Origin: Nocardioides sp. TRM66260-LWL
Lineage (GTDB): Bacteria; Actinomycetota; Actinomycetes; Propionibacteriales; Nocardioidaceae
Direction: 5' to 3'
Assembly: GCF_020075545.1 (NCBI RefSeq)
Contig: NZ_JAIQZK010000001.1
Location: forward strand, 620,001 to 684,000
Length of the DNA: 64,000 nt
The translations under genes were made by a program, and so were the position numbers. Shown in pieces: positions 46,528 through 55,380 of this stretch. Under the pieces are notes generated by a model. The model was not told the origin of the DNA. It did no database searches and saw nothing but the letters and a program-made list of their open reading frames with translations. Within the stretch, counting starts at the first letter, position 1. Every line of letters starts with the position of its first letter.

Positions 46528-47145
46528 TCATGACTCGAGGGCATCGCGCGTGCCGGGCGGGGCGAGACCGTCGAGGATCAGGTCGCTGATCGCCGCGGAC
46601 AGCCGAACTGCCTCGGAAGACGGTTCCTTCAGTGGCCCGTCGACAGCAGCGCTCAGACCGGCGACGGTGATGGCGCCGAAAATGCTCGTCGCCACGGCGC
46701 TTGGGTCGGTGACCTGGCGCAGAGAGCCATCGGCGGCTCCGTCGGTCAAGAGTTGCTCGATGGGTTCGAAGAAGGCTGCGCGCAGCGCTACCGCCAAATC
46801 GGGAAGTCGCGTGGCGCGCCCGAGGTCGCCCACCAACGCCCGGCAGAGGAAGGGGTGCTCGAGCATTACGCCTAGTTGTGCGGTGACGGCGGTTTCGAGG
46901 CGGGTCCGCGCGCTCTCGGCGCTCGCTATGGCTATCCCGACGGCGCCGGCGATCATCTCCAGCAGGTCAGTGAGGAGGAACTCCAGGACTGCGTTCTTGC
47001 CTTCGAGGTGGTAATAGAGTGTGGCCTTGGGGATGCCGGTGGCCTCGGCGATGTCCTCGATTTTGGTGCCGTCGAGCCCGCGTTCGGCGATCAGCTCCGC
47101 CGCCCCGTAGAGCTGACTGGCCAGCTTCACCGGAAGCTTCCTCAT
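46528..47145 (-). CDS. TetR-family regulator, divergent from MMPL gene
   Basis: This 205-residue TetR repressor has its helix-turn-helix in the first 55 residues (LYGAAELIAERGLDGTKIED, then IAEATGIPKATLYYHLEGKN). The ligand domain is TetR_C-like (LLEMIAGAVGIAIASAESAR). ATG 47145 is preceded by GGGAGA. It is divergent from the MMPL transporter with a 17-bp palindrome between them, so it probably represses the MMPL-P450 operon and itself. Confidence 0.88.
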   Translation of the reverse strand: MRKLPVKLASQLYGAAELIAERGLDGTKIEDIAEATGIPKATLYYHLEGKNAVLEFLLTDLLEMIAGAVGIAIASAESARTRLETAVTAQLGVMLEHPFLCRALVGDLGRATRLPDLAVALRAAFFEPIEQLLTDGAADGSLRQVTDPSAVATSIFGAITVAGLSAAVDGPLKEPSSEAVRLSAAISDLILDGLAPPGTRDALES

Positions 47146-47211
47146 CTCGTCTCCCTTCCGTTGGCGCGGTCGTTGGAGGAACCACGTTCTCGACGCGAGC
47201 CACATCCTATG

Positions 47212-47228
47212 TTGTACTGCTAGTACAA
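47212..47228. promoter_or_regulatory. TetR operator (TTGTACTGCTAGTACAA)
   Basis: A 7-bp dyad TTGTACT/AGTACAA around GCT is located between the divergent tetR and MMPL starts. The size and position are typical for a TetR dimer site. Confidence 0.7.
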
Positions 47229-47260
47229 ACTGTGAATCCAACACGAGGACGTTGGGACAG

Positions 47261-50200
47261 ATGGAGCGAGCTCGACGAGACGGGATCGGCAGGTCGCTGA
47301 GGTCGGGCCTGGGGTTGGGGTATCGCTTTCCGGCTGTGGTGATGGTCGGGTGGGTGCTAGCGGCGACCGCCTTGTCGTTGCTGGTGACTCCACTCGGCAC
47401 GGTGGTGGAGCGCAGCAGCACCGCGTTCCTGCCCGAGGACGCCCCGACCCTGCACGGGCTGCGGGTCATGGACACCGCGTTCGGCTCGGGTGAGACCCGT
47501 TCCTACGTGTACGTGGTCATCACCAGCGATGACGGCCTCGGCGTCAGGGACCGCAGAGTCTACGTCGATCTGGTGCGCATGCTCGAGAACTCGGATCGTG
47601 TATCGGAGGTCCAGGACTACCTGGGCAAGCCTGAGGTCCGCGAGTCGATGACCAGCACGGACGGCGAGGCGACCTACCTGGTGGTCGGGCTGCGCTCCTC
47701 GGTCGGGTCACCGGCCTCGGATGAGGACGTGAAGTGGCTCCGTTCGGTGGTGGACGACCTCCGGACCCCCACTGGCACGGAGGTGCACGTCACCGGGGAT
47801 CCGGCGATGATCGCGGACCTGACCACGGCGGTGAACGAGGCGTCGTTGAAGGTCACCGTGGTTTCGCTGTTGTTGCTGGTTGGCATCTTGTGGCTGGTCT
47901 ACCGCCGGGTCGCGACCGTGCTCGTCTCGCTGGCGACGATCGGGGTCGCGTTGCTGTGCACCCGCGGCGCCTTGGCCTGGGCGGGTGAGCACGGGCTGGC
48001 GTTGTCGACCTACACCGACGCCTTCGTCGTGGCCATCACCCTGGGTGCGGGGACCGACTACTGCGTCTTTCTCATCTCCCGGTTCCGGGAGGAGTACGCC
48101 GGAGGACTCCAACCCCTCGACGCCGTCGCCGAGTCGGTCTCCCGAGTCGGTCCGGCGCTTCTGGCCTCGGCCGCCACCGTCATCCTCGGCGCGATCTGCC
48201 TCGGCTTCACCGACCTGGCAATCTTCGCCACCACCGGCCCACCGATGGCGATCTGCGTCGCGGTCACGGTCGCGGTCAGTCTCACGTTCACTCCGGCACT
48301 GATGCGCTGGTTCGGGCCCCGCATCGGCCCCGCGCCGCAACCCCGAGCCGACTCGCGATGGGCCCGCACCGGCCGCCTCGTCGGACGACACCCCGCCCGG
48401 ATCCTGGTCGCGGGCCTCACGGTGCTCATTCTCCTGGCTCTGGCGCTGCCCACGATGCAGCTCTCCTTCGACGAACGCGCCGCCCAGCCGCCCGACACTC
48501 CCAGCAACCTCGGACTCGCGGCGATGGCGGAGCACTTCCCGCCCAACCAGACGCTGCGCGACTACCTGCTCATTCGTTTCGACCACGACATGGCCAACAC
48601 CCGCGACCTGGCCGTCATCAACGCCATCAGCACTGCCGTGGCCAAGGTCGACGGTGTCGACCAGGTCCGCAGCATCACCAGACCGGCTGGGACACCGCTC
48701 GAACCCGCATCCATCGCCAACCAGCTCGGGAAGCTCGCCAAAGGACTCCGCCAGGCGGAGAACAAGCTCGAGGCCGGCGAGCCCGGCCTGAAGCGGCTCG
48801 CCTTCGGCGCCGGCGACCTCAGTGACGCACTCGGGCAGGTCTCGGCTGGCGCCGGGAAAGCCGAGCAAGGCGCGGGGAAGCTCAGCGACGGCAGCCGCCT
48901 CATCGCCGACGGGCTCGGACAGGCCGCCGACCGCACTGACCAGGCAGCCGACGGAGCCCGCCAGCTGCGCGACGGTGCCGCTACCTTGGCCGCCGGACTC
49001 CGCACCGCCCACGACCAGGTCGCCGTGGCCGTCGACGGTCTCGGGATGATCGTCGAGGCCCTCGAGGACGATCCGATCTGCACCGCCGACCCGACCTGCA
49101 AGCGTTCCCGTGAGGGCCTGCGCAAGATCTACACCGGCCTGCGAGATGAGCTTCTGCCCGGGCTGGCCCGAGCGGCCGCCGGCGCGGACCGGCTCGCCGC
49201 CGGTGACGGCCGCCTCGCCCACGGGCTCGACCAGCTCGCGGCCGGACTTCGCCAGGCACAGTCCGGCAGCAGGCGGATCGCCGAAGGACAGGCGCAGCTT
49301 GGGTCGAAGCTCGGCGAACTGGAGGGCGGCACCGACCGGCTCGCCGACGGCGCCGCCGGCATCGCACCTGGAATCGAGCGGCTCCTCACCCAGACCGAGA
49401 AGCTCCAAGAAGGCCTCGGCGGATCCGCCGGCTACCTCCAGGACGTCAACCAGCGCGCCGACACCCCCGAGGCCGGCGGCTTCTACCTGCCCGCCTCGAC
49501 CCTCGGCAAGCCCGACTTCGCCCTGGCCCGCAGTCAGTTCCTCTCCGCAGACGGGAAGCTGACTCGCATCCAGATCACCGGCGACACCGACCCCCTCACC
49601 CCCGCCGGCCAGGAACGCTACGACGAAGTCCATGCGGCCGCCGAGCAAGCCATGAACGACACCCGACTCGACGACTCCACGATCCTCGCCACCGGCGCAG
49701 CCGGGCTCGGCGCCGACCTAGCCCACTACCTCGCCGACGACGCCGTGCTGGTGGTCCTGGCAGTGCTGCTCATGGTGCTGCTCATCCTCGTCCTCACCCT
49801 CCGCGCCGTGGTAGCGCCCCTGTACCTGCTGGCCTCCGTGGTGCTGTCCTGCGCAGCCGCCCTCGGGTTGACCACCCTGGTGTTCCAGCACCTGGCCGGA
49901 CAAGACATCCACTTCACCGTGCCGGTCATCGTGTTCGTGCTGCTCGTCGCCGTGGGCGCGGACTACAACATCCTGCTGATGAGCCGGATGCGTGAAAGCG
50001 GGCTCGCGCTGGACCGCGACGAGGTCGCCCGCGCGGTCACCGCGACCGGCCCCGTGATCACCGCCGCCGGCCTCATCTTCGCCTCCACATTCGTCGCGCT
50101 GCTCTTCTCGCCCGTCGAAGCACTCGCCCAGACCGGGTTCGCCGTCGCCGCCGGACTACTCCTCGACACCTTCGTGGTCCGCACCCTGGTCGTCCCCGCC

Positions 50201-50302
50201 TGCGCGGCGTTGTTCGAGGACCGCAGCTGGTGGCCTCACAGCAGGATCGCACCCGCCCGAACACTTCGCCCGGGACGAGCTCGTGCCGACGCGGCCACCT
50301 GA
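47261..50302 (+). CDS. MMPL-family RND transporter
   Basis: This 1013-residue inner-membrane RND exporter is of the MmpL type, which moves lipids or hydrophobic compounds with proton energy. It shows two repeats of one N-terminal helix plus a periplasmic loop plus five helices, with the helix-4 charged signatures ITLGAGTDYCVFLISRFREE and VAVGADYNILLMSRMRESG. The second periplasmic loop (about 490-760) is a long heptad-like stretch of repeated G-x-x-x-L-x-D/A-G units (KLSDGSRLIADGLGQAAD), resembling YhgE/Pip-type coils. It contains a Cys pair (PICTADPTCK). ATG 47261 was preferred over TTG 47252. It is followed by a P450 gene 27 bp away. Confidence 0.92.
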   Translation: MERARRDGIGRSLRSGLGLGYRFPAVVMVGWVLAATALSLLVTPLGTVVERSSTAFLPEDAPTLHGLRVMDTAFGSGETRSYVYVVITSDDGLGVRDRRVYVDLVRMLENSDRVSEVQDYLGKPEVRESMTSTDGEATYLVVGLRSSVGSPASDEDVKWLRSVVDDLRTPTGTEVHVTGDPAMIADLTTAVNEASLKVTVVSLLLLVGILWLVYRRVATVLVSLATIGVALLCTRGALAWAGEHGLALSTYTDAFVVAITLGAGTDYCVFLISRFREEYAGGLQPLDAVAESVSRVGPALLASAATVILGAICLGFTDLAIFATTGPPMAICVAVTVAVSLTFTPALMRWFGPRIGPAPQPRADSRWARTGRLVGRHPARILVAGLTVLILLALALPTMQLSFDERAAQPPDTPSNLGLAAMAEHFPPNQTLRDYLLIRFDHDMANTRDLAVINAISTAVAKVDGVDQVRSITRPAGTPLEPASIANQLGKLAKGLRQAENKLEAGEPGLKRLAFGAGDLSDALGQVSAGAGKAEQGAGKLSDGSRLIADGLGQAADRTDQAADGARQLRDGAATLAAGLRTAHDQVAVAVDGLGMIVEALEDDPICTADPTCKRSREGLRKIYTGLRDELLPGLARAAAGADRLAAGDGRLAHGLDQLAAGLRQAQSGSRRIAEGQAQLGSKLGELEGGTDRLADGAAGIAPGIERLLTQTEKLQEGLGGSAGYLQDVNQRADTPEAGGFYLPASTLGKPDFALARSQFLSADGKLTRIQITGDTDPLTPAGQERYDEVHAAAEQAMNDTRLDDSTILATGAAGLGADLAHYLADDAVLVVLAVLLMVLLILVLTLRAVVAPLYLLASVVLSCAAALGLTTLVFQHLAGQDIHFTVPVIVFVLLVAVGADYNILLMSRMRESGLALDRDEVARAVTATGPVITAAGLIFASTFVALLFSPVEALAQTGFAVAAGLLLDTFVVRTLVVPACAALFEDRSWWPHSRIAPARTLRPGRARADAAT

Positions 50303-50329
50303 TCCGACGACCCACAAGAGAGGATGCGA

Positions 50330-51580
50330 ATGACCCAGCAACCACAGCCCCAGCAACCGATGATCGAGCAGCGGCTGACCTACAGCCCCTTCGACCCGGC
50401 AGTGATAGCGGACCCCTACCCGGTCTATCGCGCCCTGCGTGAAAGCGCCCCCGCGTATTGGTCGGCCACGGCGGACTGCTGGGTGCTCAGCCGCTACGAC
50501 GACATAGACGCCGCCCTCCACGACCCGACGACCTACTCCTCGGCCTCAGGGATCTTCCCCACCCCACCAGGTGTGGACATGACCGAACTCTTCCTTCCCA
50601 TGCTGATCATGACCGACCCGCCACGGCACAGTCAGCTCCGCCGCATCGTCAGCCGCGCCTTCACCCCCCGCCGCATCGCCGCACTCGAGCCCCACATCCA
50701 CACCCTCGTCGACGACCTCCTCGACCGGACCCCTGACGCCGACACCTGGGACTTCGTCGCCGAGCTCGCCGGCCCGCTCCCAGCGATCGTGATCGCCGAC
50801 ATGCTCGGCGTCCCACGCGAGGACCGCGACCGGTTCCGTACCTGGTCGACCACCCTCATCCAATCCAACCCCACCCGAGGAGAGTTCGGTCCCGGGTTGG
50901 ACGCCGCCGCCGCGCTCTACGACTACTTCGCCAGCTTCCTCGCCGAGCGCCGCACGCACCCCCAAGACGACCTCATGACCGCCCTCGTCCACGCCGAGGT
51001 CGACGGCCGGCACCTCAGCGAGGAAGAGCTCCTCGGGTTCTGCCTCCTGCTGCTCATCGCCGGCCACGAAACCACCACCAACCTGCTCTCCAACAGCGCC
51101 GTGGTCCTTGCCCACCACCCCGACAGCCGACGCAAGCTCGTAGACGACCCGGCCGGCATCCCGGCCGCGGTCGAGGAGCTGCTGCGCTACGACTCACCCG
51201 TCCAGGGGCTCGCGCGCACCCTGACCCGACCGGTTGACCTGCACGGCCAGCACCTCAACAAGGGCGACACCGTGCTGCTCTTGTTCGGCTCCGCAAACCG
51301 CGACGACCACGCCTTCCCCGACGCCGACCGGTTCGACATCCACCGCGCCCCCGAACGACAGGTCGCGTTCGGACACGGCATCCACTTCTGTCTCGGCGCA
51401 TCCCTGGCCCGCCTCGAGGCTTGCCTCGCGCTCCAGGCGCTGCTGGCCCGCCACCGCGACTGGGACGTCGACCTCGACGCAGCCGTCCGGCTCCGCTCCG
51501 GCCCTATCCGCGGCTACGCCTCCCTGCCCCTGCGACCAGGCAAGCGCACCAGCTCGACCCCGCGAGAGGCGCACCGATGA
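50330..51580 (+). CDS. Cytochrome P450 (operonic with MMPL)
   Basis: This 416-residue soluble bacterial P450 monooxygenase has an I-helix oxygen-binding motif LLIAGHETTTN, a K-helix ExxR in EELLRYDSP, and the heme-binding loop FGHGIHFCLGA with axial Cys354. These match biosynthetic-type actinobacterial P450s (CYP105/107-like), distinct from the CYP153 further on. ATG 50330 was chosen: the AGAGAGG ribosome site abuts ATG 50324 but sits 6 nt before 50330. It lies between the MMPL and TetR-like genes and overlaps the latter by 4 bp. It may modify the compound or lipid exported by MMPL (inference). Confidence 0.93.
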   Translation: MTQQPQPQQPMIEQRLTYSPFDPAVIADPYPVYRALRESAPAYWSATADCWVLSRYDDIDAALHDPTTYSSASGIFPTPPGVDMTELFLPMLIMTDPPRHSQLRRIVSRAFTPRRIAALEPHIHTLVDDLLDRTPDADTWDFVAELAGPLPAIVIADMLGVPREDRDRFRTWSTTLIQSNPTRGEFGPGLDAAAALYDYFASFLAERRTHPQDDLMTALVHAEVDGRHLSEEELLGFCLLLLIAGHETTTNLLSNSAVVLAHHPDSRRKLVDDPAGIPAAVEELLRYDSPVQGLARTLTRPVDLHGQHLNKGDTVLLLFGSANRDDHAFPDADRFDIHRAPERQVAFGHGIHFCLGASLARLEACLALQALLARHRDWDVDLDAAVRLRSGPIRGYASLPLRPGKRTSSTPREAHR

Positions 51581-52104
51581 AGGACCAGCCCAAGCCCACT
51601 CGTGCCACCGTCCTACACACCGTGACCCAAGAGATCCTCACCCGCCAAGACGGACGAATCCCCACCGACGTCGACCACGTCGACACCTTCTTCGCCGACG
51701 AGGAGGACCTCGCCGACGCGCTCCTGCTCCGCTGGCACACCCTTCTCACCGCACGGATAGAACGTGCTCTCGCCGAGGAGCCCGACGACCGCGAGGCCAG
51801 CGTCATCGAAGCCTGGTGTCACGCCGCCAAGGACTACCGGGGTGTGCGCCTGGTCATCGATGAACTCGCCACCAATCCACCCACCGAAGCGGTCGCGCGG
51901 GCAGCCCGCACCACCGCGCGCCACGACTGGGCCGCCATGGCCGTCGCCGCCGGCCTCGCCAGCGACTTTGACGAACCCGCCATCCGAATCGGCCATCGAC
52001 TCGAGCTAGCGGCCCGACAACGTATGCGGGCCGATGACGCGACCAGGCCCGCGTCTCAACGAGAGAGCGCATTGAGCAAGCTCAAGGCGATGCTCACCGA
52101 TTGA
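51577..52104 (+). CDS. Uncharacterised protein, degenerate TetR-like
   Basis: This 175-residue helical protein is translationally coupled to the P450 (ATGA overlap). Residues about 10-60 recall TetR helices 1-4 (ATVLHTVTQEILTRQDGR, then HVDTFFADEEDLADALLLRW, like the FxsKedLl segment), but the recognition helix region is shortened and altered. DNA binding may therefore be lost. The rest looks like a TetR ligand domain (VIEAWCHAAKDYRGVRLVID). It could be a ligand-binding co-regulator or an aberrant TetR. Confidence 0.55.
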   Translation: MKDQPKPTRATVLHTVTQEILTRQDGRIPTDVDHVDTFFADEEDLADALLLRWHTLLTARIERALAEEPDDREASVIEAWCHAAKDYRGVRLVIDELATNPPTEAVARAARTTARHDWAAMAVAAGLASDFDEPAIRIGHRLELAARQRMRADDATRPASQRESALSKLKAMLTD

Positions 52105-52464
52105 GGCCCCCGCCAAGACCTGGACAAGGGAGTCGACGATCCAGCGCCTGGGCAGCGATTGACTCCTCGGCCCGGCTGACCCTCGCCAAACACCGCCCGC
52201 GCGGTCCGAAAATCATCTCCGGTTCCCCCGGGTCGCCGGGGTCTGAGGGAGACCCAGAGTTGGACTGTGCCCATGTGGAGCGCGTTCACGGTGGGGCCGG
52301 CATGAAGGCAGTTAGCCAGCCCGCCAGGAGGCCATTTGCGCGCAGAGGGTCGGCCTGCTGCACCATCAGGTGAGGCCACCTGCGAGCCTAGGAGATCGCT
52401 CGGTTCAGGCGAGGCAAGTCGACGGTCGACGCAATGACCAGCGGGACGACTTGATCGAGGTTCC
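52105..52464. other. Intergenic region between convergent operons
   Basis: These 360 bp contain no supported gene; frames on both strands are short and without family character. It contains the hairpin at 52226. Confidence 0.55.
52226..52241 (+). terminator. Hairpin CCCCGG-GTCG-CCGGGG
   Basis: This is a perfect 6-bp GC stem with a tetraloop, about 120 bp past the TetR-like gene and before the convergent AraC gene. It is a possible bidirectional terminator. Confidence 0.4.
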
Positions 52465-53532
52465 TCATCGCTGATCGCGTCGCCCCGATCCGGCGGGGGA
52501 CGCGCGTGACAAGTCGTCTGGCGGGTGGCCCCTCGTGTGTCGAAACTCCCTCGGGGATTGCCCGGTCCATCGCTTGAACGCATGTGAGAAGTTGCTTAGA
52601 TCGCCGTACGCGAGATCCGCGGCCACTTGGCTGATTGTTATGGTCGGGTCGAGCAGGAGCGCGATCGCCTGTTCGCGCAGCCAGGACTCGCGGACCTCAC
52701 GGAAGGTCGTGCCCTCCTCGGCGAGTCTCCTCTTCAGGGTGCTGGTCGAGACCGAGAGCTTGTCGGCAACGCGGGCGCCGTGAGCCTGTCCGGGGTCCTC
52801 CTCGAGCAAAAGCCGCACTCGCTCTGCGAAGGAGATCGTGCCGTGGCGCCGCTCCAGCGCTGTGCGCAGGTCCGCGATCGCGACGCGGTAGGCAACAGGG
52901 TCCGCGAAGCGGCACACCTCGTCGAGCGCGTCCTGAGGAACCTGCACGTACGAAGTGGGCGCGTCGAAGACCACGCGCCCACCTCGGGACTGCTCCCATT
53001 CCGCCGCAGACGCCGGCGCTGGCCACTCCAGGTACAGCGTGACCGAGGGCAGGGTCCCTGCGAGCAGGTCCAGCAGTCGCAGCACCGTGGAGCCGCCATA
53101 GGCGACGACGAGGCAGTCCAAGTCCGGGTCGCGCGTGTGTCCGGTGAGCCCAATGGTGAGGCCGCTTTCGCCCGGGTGGACGTGGGGGCGCAGGGCCGTG
53201 GAGATCAAAGGCAGAAAGGCAAAGAGCTCAACGATTTCTGCGACCGAGCCCGCGCTCACCAGCGGCACGCTCAGCGGCCCGAAGGAGGTCAGTTGGGAAT
53301 GTTCGGCGAAGGCGAAACCCAACTGAGTCGCCTCGGCCCTGTCGAGGACCGGGTACACCTCTCGGAACCAGCGCACCGGTGCCTGCCGATCCTGGGCGAG
53401 AAGTGCGGTCTCATCGGTCCCTTCCCGCGCCATCACCGTGCGGAACCGGGCAGCAGCCTCACGATCGATTGCAGAGCTGTTGAGCATCTGCGTAAAGGCG
53501 AGAGGCGGGACGCCGGGTTCGTACACACGCAT
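52465..53532 (-). CDS. AraC-family transcriptional regulator
   Basis: This 355-residue regulator is of the OruR/ArgR-like AraC class. An N-terminal arabinose-type ligand domain (about 20-215, RFRTVMAREGTDETALLAQD) is followed by the C-terminal two-HTH domain (ARVADKLSVSTSTLKRRLAE, then ISQVAADLAYGDLSNFSHAF, ending RWTGQSPREFR). It is divergent from the ferredoxin-CYP153 operon and is probably its activator, as AraC regulators are for alkane genes. Start ATG 53532 has AAGGG 9 nt upstream. ATG 53541 lies directly against that site. The frame is open to 53604. Confidence 0.88.
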   Translation of the reverse strand: MRVYEPGVPPLAFTQMLNSSAIDREAAARFRTVMAREGTDETALLAQDRQAPVRWFREVYPVLDRAEATQLGFAFAEHSQLTSFGPLSVPLVSAGSVAEIVELFAFLPLISTALRPHVHPGESGLTIGLTGHTRDPDLDCLVVAYGGSTVLRLLDLLAGTLPSVTLYLEWPAPASAAEWEQSRGGRVVFDAPTSYVQVPQDALDEVCRFADPVAYRVAIADLRTALERRHGTISFAERVRLLLEEDPGQAHGARVADKLSVSTSTLKRRLAEEGTTFREVRESWLREQAIALLLDPTITISQVAADLAYGDLSNFSHAFKRWTGQSPREFRHTRGHPPDDLSRASPAGSGRRDQR

Positions 53533-53645
53533 CGCACGCATCCCTTGAGCCGAAATCACAACATTCTGACTGTGGAGACCATAGCCACACGCACCCAGAG
53601 TCACAAGACTCTCATTACGTCTTCGATACGTGAGGAGTCAAGCCA

Positions 53646-53966
53646 ATGGGTGTAGTCACCTTTGTTTCCTACGACGGCGAGAAGCATGAGGCGCCGCTGG
53701 AGGAGGGCCGGTCGCTCATGCAGGTCGCGGTCGACAACATGGTGCCGGGCATCGACGGCGATTGTGGGGGCGAGGCCGCGTGCGGCACCTGTCACGTGAT
53801 CGTCGACCCGCAGTGGTCTGAGGAGGTGGGTCTCTCCGGTCCCGTCGAGGAGGAGATGCTGTCGATGAATCCTGAGCGACAGCCGACCTCCCGGCTGTCT
53901 TGCCAGATGGCGGTGTCGCAGGAGTGGGACGGCCTGGTCGTCCAGCTGCCCGAGTTCCAGATGTGA
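53646..53966 (+). CDS. 2Fe-2S ferredoxin (adrenodoxin type)
   Basis: This 106-residue electron carrier has the cluster ligands Cys40, Cys46, Cys49 and Cys86 (CX5CX2C, then C in RLSCQM). That is the adrenodoxin/putidaredoxin pattern typical of class I P450 partners. It carries electrons from the reductase (55377) to CYP153 (53986). GAGGAG, 9 nt before the ATG, is a strong ribosome site. First gene of the operon, with CYP153 19 bp downstream. Confidence 0.95.
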   Translation: MGVVTFVSYDGEKHEAPLEEGRSLMQVAVDNMVPGIDGDCGGEAACGTCHVIVDPQWSEEVGLSGPVEEEMLSMNPERQPTSRLSCQMAVSQEWDGLVVQLPEFQM

Positions 53967-53985
53967 TCGAAAGGAAAGTGGATCG

Positions 53986-55380
53986 ATGATGATGAACATT
54001 GCAGACACGCTGAGCGATAAGGTCCAGTCGACCCTCCCGATGGAACTGCAGATCCGGGGCGCCCATCTCTACGACAAGACCCGTCGTTGGGTGACCGGAA
54101 CGAACGGGCAGAAGATCTTCGTCGAGACCCCGATCCCGCCGGCGGACGAGGTCGAGCTCGCCGACATCGACCTGAGCAACCCGTTCCTGTACCGCCAGGG
54201 CAGGTGGCAGTCGTACTTCGAGCGTGTGCGCAACGAAGCGCCCGTGCACTACCAGCCCAACAGCCCGTTCGGTCCGTTCTGGTCGGTCACTCGGCACGCC
54301 GACATCATCGCCGTCGACAAAAACCACGAGGTCTTCTCCGCCGAACCCTTCATCATCATCGGCAAACCACCCCGGTTCATGGACGTCGCGATGTTCATCG
54401 CCATGGACCCCCCGAAGCACGACCAGCAGCGGGCCGCCGTTCAAGGGGTCGTTGCGCCCAAGAACCTTCGCGAGATGGAGGCCCTGATCCGTTCGCGGGT
54501 CCAGGAGGTGCTGGACGAGCTCCCGACCGGTGAGCCGTTCAACTGGGTCGACCGGGTGTCGATCGAGCTGACCGCTCGGATGCTCGCGACGCTGCTGGAC
54601 TTCCCCTACGACCAACGACGCAAGCTGACCGAGTGGTCCGACCTCGCCACCGCGATGGAGGAGGCCAACGGAGGTCCCTCCGACAACGACGAGATCTTTC
54701 GAGGCATGGTCGGCGCCGTTCGCGGCCTCAGCGCGCACTGGCACGACAAGGCGGCTCGACTCGCTGCCGGGGAGGAGCCCGGTTTCGACCTGATCACCAT
54801 GTTGCAGAGCAACGAGGACACCAAGGACCTGATCGAGCGTCCGATGGAGTTCCTGGGCAACCTGATCCTGCTGATCGTCGGAGGCAACGACACCACGCGC
54901 AACTCGATGAGTGGCGGTGTGCTGGCCCTCAACCAGTTCCCCGAGCAGTTCGAGAAGCTCAAGGCGAATCCGGACCTGATCCCGAACATGGTCTCGGAGA
55001 TCATTCGTTGGCAGACGCCACTTGCGTACATGCGCCGGGTCGCGAAGAAGGACACCGTGCTTAATGGGCAGTTCATCCGCAAGGGCGACAAGGTGGTCAT
55101 GTGGTACGCCTCGGGGAACCGGGACGAGCGTGTCTTCGAACGACCTGACGAGTTGATCATCGACCGCAAGAACGCGCGCAACCACATCTCCTTCGGGTTC
55201 GGGGTGCACCGGTGCATGGGCAACAGGCTGGCCGAGCTCCAGCTGAGGATTCTTTGGGAGGAGCTGCTTCCTCGGTTCGAGGACATCGAGGTCGTCGGCG
55301 AGCCGGAGTACGTCCAGTCCAACTTCGTCAGGGGCATCAGCAAGCTCATGGTGCGCCTGACCCCGAAGCGCGGCGCATGA
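53986..55380 (+). CDS. CYP153-type cytochrome P450 alkane hydroxylase
   Basis: This 464-residue P450 has strong CYP153 features: MFIAMDPPKHDQQRAAV, the I-helix VGGNDTTRNSMSGG (instead of AGxxTT), QFPEQFEKLKANP, and the heme loop FGFGVHRCMGN with Cys410. CYP153 enzymes hydroxylate medium-chain alkanes and some fatty or cyclic compounds at the terminal carbon, using ferredoxin and reductase encoded beside them, as here. Three ATG codons open the frame (53986, 53989, 53992), with AAAGGAAAG before them. The stop overlaps the reductase start (ATGA). Confidence 0.93.
   Translation: MMMNIADTLSDKVQSTLPMELQIRGAHLYDKTRRWVTGTNGQKIFVETPIPPADEVELADIDLSNPFLYRQGRWQSYFERVRNEAPVHYQPNSPFGPFWSVTRHADIIAVDKNHEVFSAEPFIIIGKPPRFMDVAMFIAMDPPKHDQQRAAVQGVVAPKNLREMEALIRSRVQEVLDELPTGEPFNWVDRVSIELTARMLATLLDFPYDQRRKLTEWSDLATAMEEANGGPSDNDEIFRGMVGAVRGLSAHWHDKAARLAAGEEPGFDLITMLQSNEDTKDLIERPMEFLGNLILLIVGGNDTTRNSMSGGVLALNQFPEQFEKLKANPDLIPNMVSEIIRWQTPLAYMRRVAKKDTVLNGQFIRKGDKVVMWYASGNRDERVFERPDELIIDRKNARNHISFGFGVHRCMGNRLAELQLRILWEELLPRFEDIEVVGEPEYVQSNFVRGISKLMVRLTPKRGA

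Noticed and set aside
52101..52373. Plus-strand 90-codon frame after the TetR-like gene
   Set aside because: It has no coding character or family match and contains a hairpin.
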